Below, piece by piece: positions 62,339-64,000 of a DNA stretch of 64,000 nt. The translations under genes were made by a program, and so were the position numbers. The notes beneath the pieces are model-generated. The model was not told where the DNA came from, did no database searches, and saw only the letters and a list, made by a program, of their open reading frames with translations. Source of the stretch: Paramecium sonneborni (Eukaryota; Ciliophora; Oligohymenophorea; Peniculida; Parameciidae); the NCBI GenBank assembly GCA_905182985.1, contig CAJJDN010000009.1, positions 505,109-569,108 of the forward strand, in the 5' to 3' direction. Each line of letters opens with the position of its first letter. Positions within the stretch are counted from its first letter, which is position 1.

Positions 62339-64000
62339 ATGAGTATGAATGAACAAAAATCATTTAATATGGATTATTAGCAAAAATTGACTTTGTCACC
62401 TTTACAAAAGTATGAATTATACAATTAATTTCCTTGGTAAATGATTTTACATACATTATTGATACTTTTTACAACAATACAAGTTCTTAGTGTTTTGGAT
62501 TAATTAACTGCTTAAAATAGAGCTTAACATATGATATTAAAGAATATTCTGCTTGGATTGGATGAAGATAGTGATGAAATATAATTTTATAACTTTGATG
62601 ACTTTTAATAATAATTAATGACAATGATGGATAATCTGAATGATTTAGAAAATATTTTATTTTAAAATATTAACATGAGTTAATCAGAATTTAATTTTAA
62701 TATTTTCTATTCAGAGTTTGATACTGATAATGCAAATTAAACAGTATTTGAAGTAGATATAGATGAAGGTTTTACAATTCCATTTGATATTAAAGACGTT
62801 CATTCAATTAAAGATTTCATTGAAGATGTTTAACTTATGGAATTTGAGGGAAATTAGATATATAACTATATTAATTTTAGAGATATTGAAGGAGATGTGT
62901 CATGTTCAAGTTGGAATTTCAAAATTACTTATAAATTTGATAAATTAGGAGTTATAAACTCAAAAATAGAGACAGGCAATATTAATTGTGTTGAAGATTC
63001 TAATAAATAAAGTGGTTAAGATTTTTTATTAATTCATTTTATTGTTCTTATCTTAGGAGGAATTTCAGTTTATACAACTATTTAATATTTATATGATATA
63101 GGATCTGAATATATGCATAATAAATAAATGTATAAAGACATAAAAAACATTTTTGAAACTTAACCATTAAATGATTAATAAGATATAGTTTAATAATAGG
63201 GACCTTAAGTTGGTGTCAAATTTTCATAAGCTTGGAGGACTGTTGATTATTAATAAGATGTTAAAGCATTTAATAATTGGTATATCTTAAATGCTTTAGG
63301 TGGTTTTTTTTAAGTAGTGGGGGCTACTATAGCAATTATGGATTAAATTTTAACCAGTGATTTATCTATTTATAAATTCTAAATTAAAATGATGGGATTT
63401 GGATGTTTTCTATCTTGGCTAATGCTTTTATAATACTTAGAATACTTTTAAGATATTAGTATTGTTACTTGGACTTTAAAAAAATCTAGTAAAAATATTG
63501 CTATGTTTATTTTCAGTATTTTACCATTCTTTTTTGGATTTGTTTATTTAGCCTAAGCTCTCTTTTGGAAATATAATTATTTCTAATCTACTATTGATAC
63601 TATTTTATCATTGTTTTCTTTATCTAATGGAGATATTTTATTAGGTAATTTTCTTATAATATAATTAGAATCATTTAATTTAGTTAAACCAATTGGAATT
63701 ATTGGTTAAATTTATCTAATTGTTTTCATGATAGTCTTTTTTACAGCTGTCTAAAGTGTTCTAATTGCTATAATTATGGAAGGATATGATGAAATTAATG
63801 CTTAAAGAAAAAAAGAGAATAATTAGGATGAAAAAATTAAAGATGAAATTTTAGATTAAATTTAAAAAGAATAAGAAGAAATTAGTAAATCTGCTAGAGA
63901 TGATGAATAAGATGATGATAAAGAAATAATTATATCCAAACTTAATTTATTTATGAGAAGAATTGATAGAATGTTAGAAGATCTTGATTTAATGGCAGAT
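62339..64000 (+). CDS. TRPML/mucolipin-like cation channel (3' partial)
   Basis: Runs to the window end without a stop (554 codons visible). The N-terminus reads LTLSPLQKYELYNQFPWQMI, LHTLLILFTTIQVLSVL (first span), then a large lumenal loop (about 62500-63010) with a Cys pair (CSSW ... NCVED), as in mucolipin/polycystin domains. Further spans: FLLIHFIVLILGGISVYT, WYILNALGGFFQVVGATIAI, CFLSWLMLLQYLEYF and FIFSILPFFFGFVYLAQALF. The pore region is LSLFSLSNGDILLGNF, close to the FSLINGDD of TRPML; a last span IYLIVFMIVFFTAVQSVLIA precedes an acidic coiled coil. Likely an endolysosomal or ciliary Ca2+ channel. No intron needed so far. Confidence 0.88.

Overview
The window looks like macronuclear DNA from a ciliate, almost certainly a Paramecium. 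It is very AT-rich. Long protein frames run through TAA and TAG, which read as glutamine, and end only at TGA. Genes are cut by tiny introns (about 21-33 nt, nearly all GTA...TAG) and are packed head-to-head or tail-to-tail with short spacers. The species cannot be fixed from the sequence alone. All coordinates and translations here use this code (TAA/TAG = Gln, TGA = stop) and hand-placed introns.

Layout. 1-3525: a VWA + alpha-kinase (5' end outside the window) and a coiled-coil protein. 3526-8904: poorly interpretable, with two duplicated blocks. 8905-13872: two divergent unknown genes, a Jupiter/HN1-like small protein and a Ser/Gln-rich protein. 13840-16637: a dynamin GTPase with a poly-Gln/Pro tail. 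17828-20878: a VWA protein, an SF-assemblin and a SHAQKYF-type Myb protein. 21340-25849: a cytosolic carboxypeptidase (tubulin deglutamylase family), a membrane protein and an RG/Q-rich protein. 25884-29550: a long coiled-coil protein and a small protein. 30273-34797: three tandem EGF-like/transmembrane/RING-H2 genes. 34872-39558: a SANT-like protein, a P/Q/Y-rich protein, a RING/B-box protein and a coiled-coil protein. 39703-45802: a TTLL tubulin ligase, PA2G4 and an AGC kinase. 45902-50619: a membrane RING protein, an LC8 dynein light chain, two small unknown genes and a double-FHA protein. 50914-54629: a CDPK, a coiled-coil protein and a p24/EMP24 cargo receptor. 56878-64000: a WW+CCCH CWC2-type splicing factor, an acylated-type small protein, neuroguidin/Lcp5, CWC15 and a TRPML-like channel cut by the window end.

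Themes. Several genes fit the microtubule and cilium biology of a ciliate: tubulin ligase, tubulin carboxypeptidase, SF-assemblin, LC8, coiled coils. Others are signalling genes (alpha-kinase, AGC kinase, CDPK, FHA) or RNA-processing genes, with CWC2, neuroguidin and CWC15 close together.

Assembly caution. Four direct duplications of 1.08-1.31 kb are each joined by a single N (5703, 8345, 43579, 60588). They look like unmerged contig overlaps and truncate extra copies of genes. A fifth 325-bp repeat flanks an 862-nt N gap at 54794-55655, but it differs at two positions that are both synonymous, so it may be a true tandem gene duplication. I found no convincing transposon, CRISPR array, tRNA or rRNA, and no clearly new system. 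The most distinctive biology is the EGF-TM-RING tandem array.
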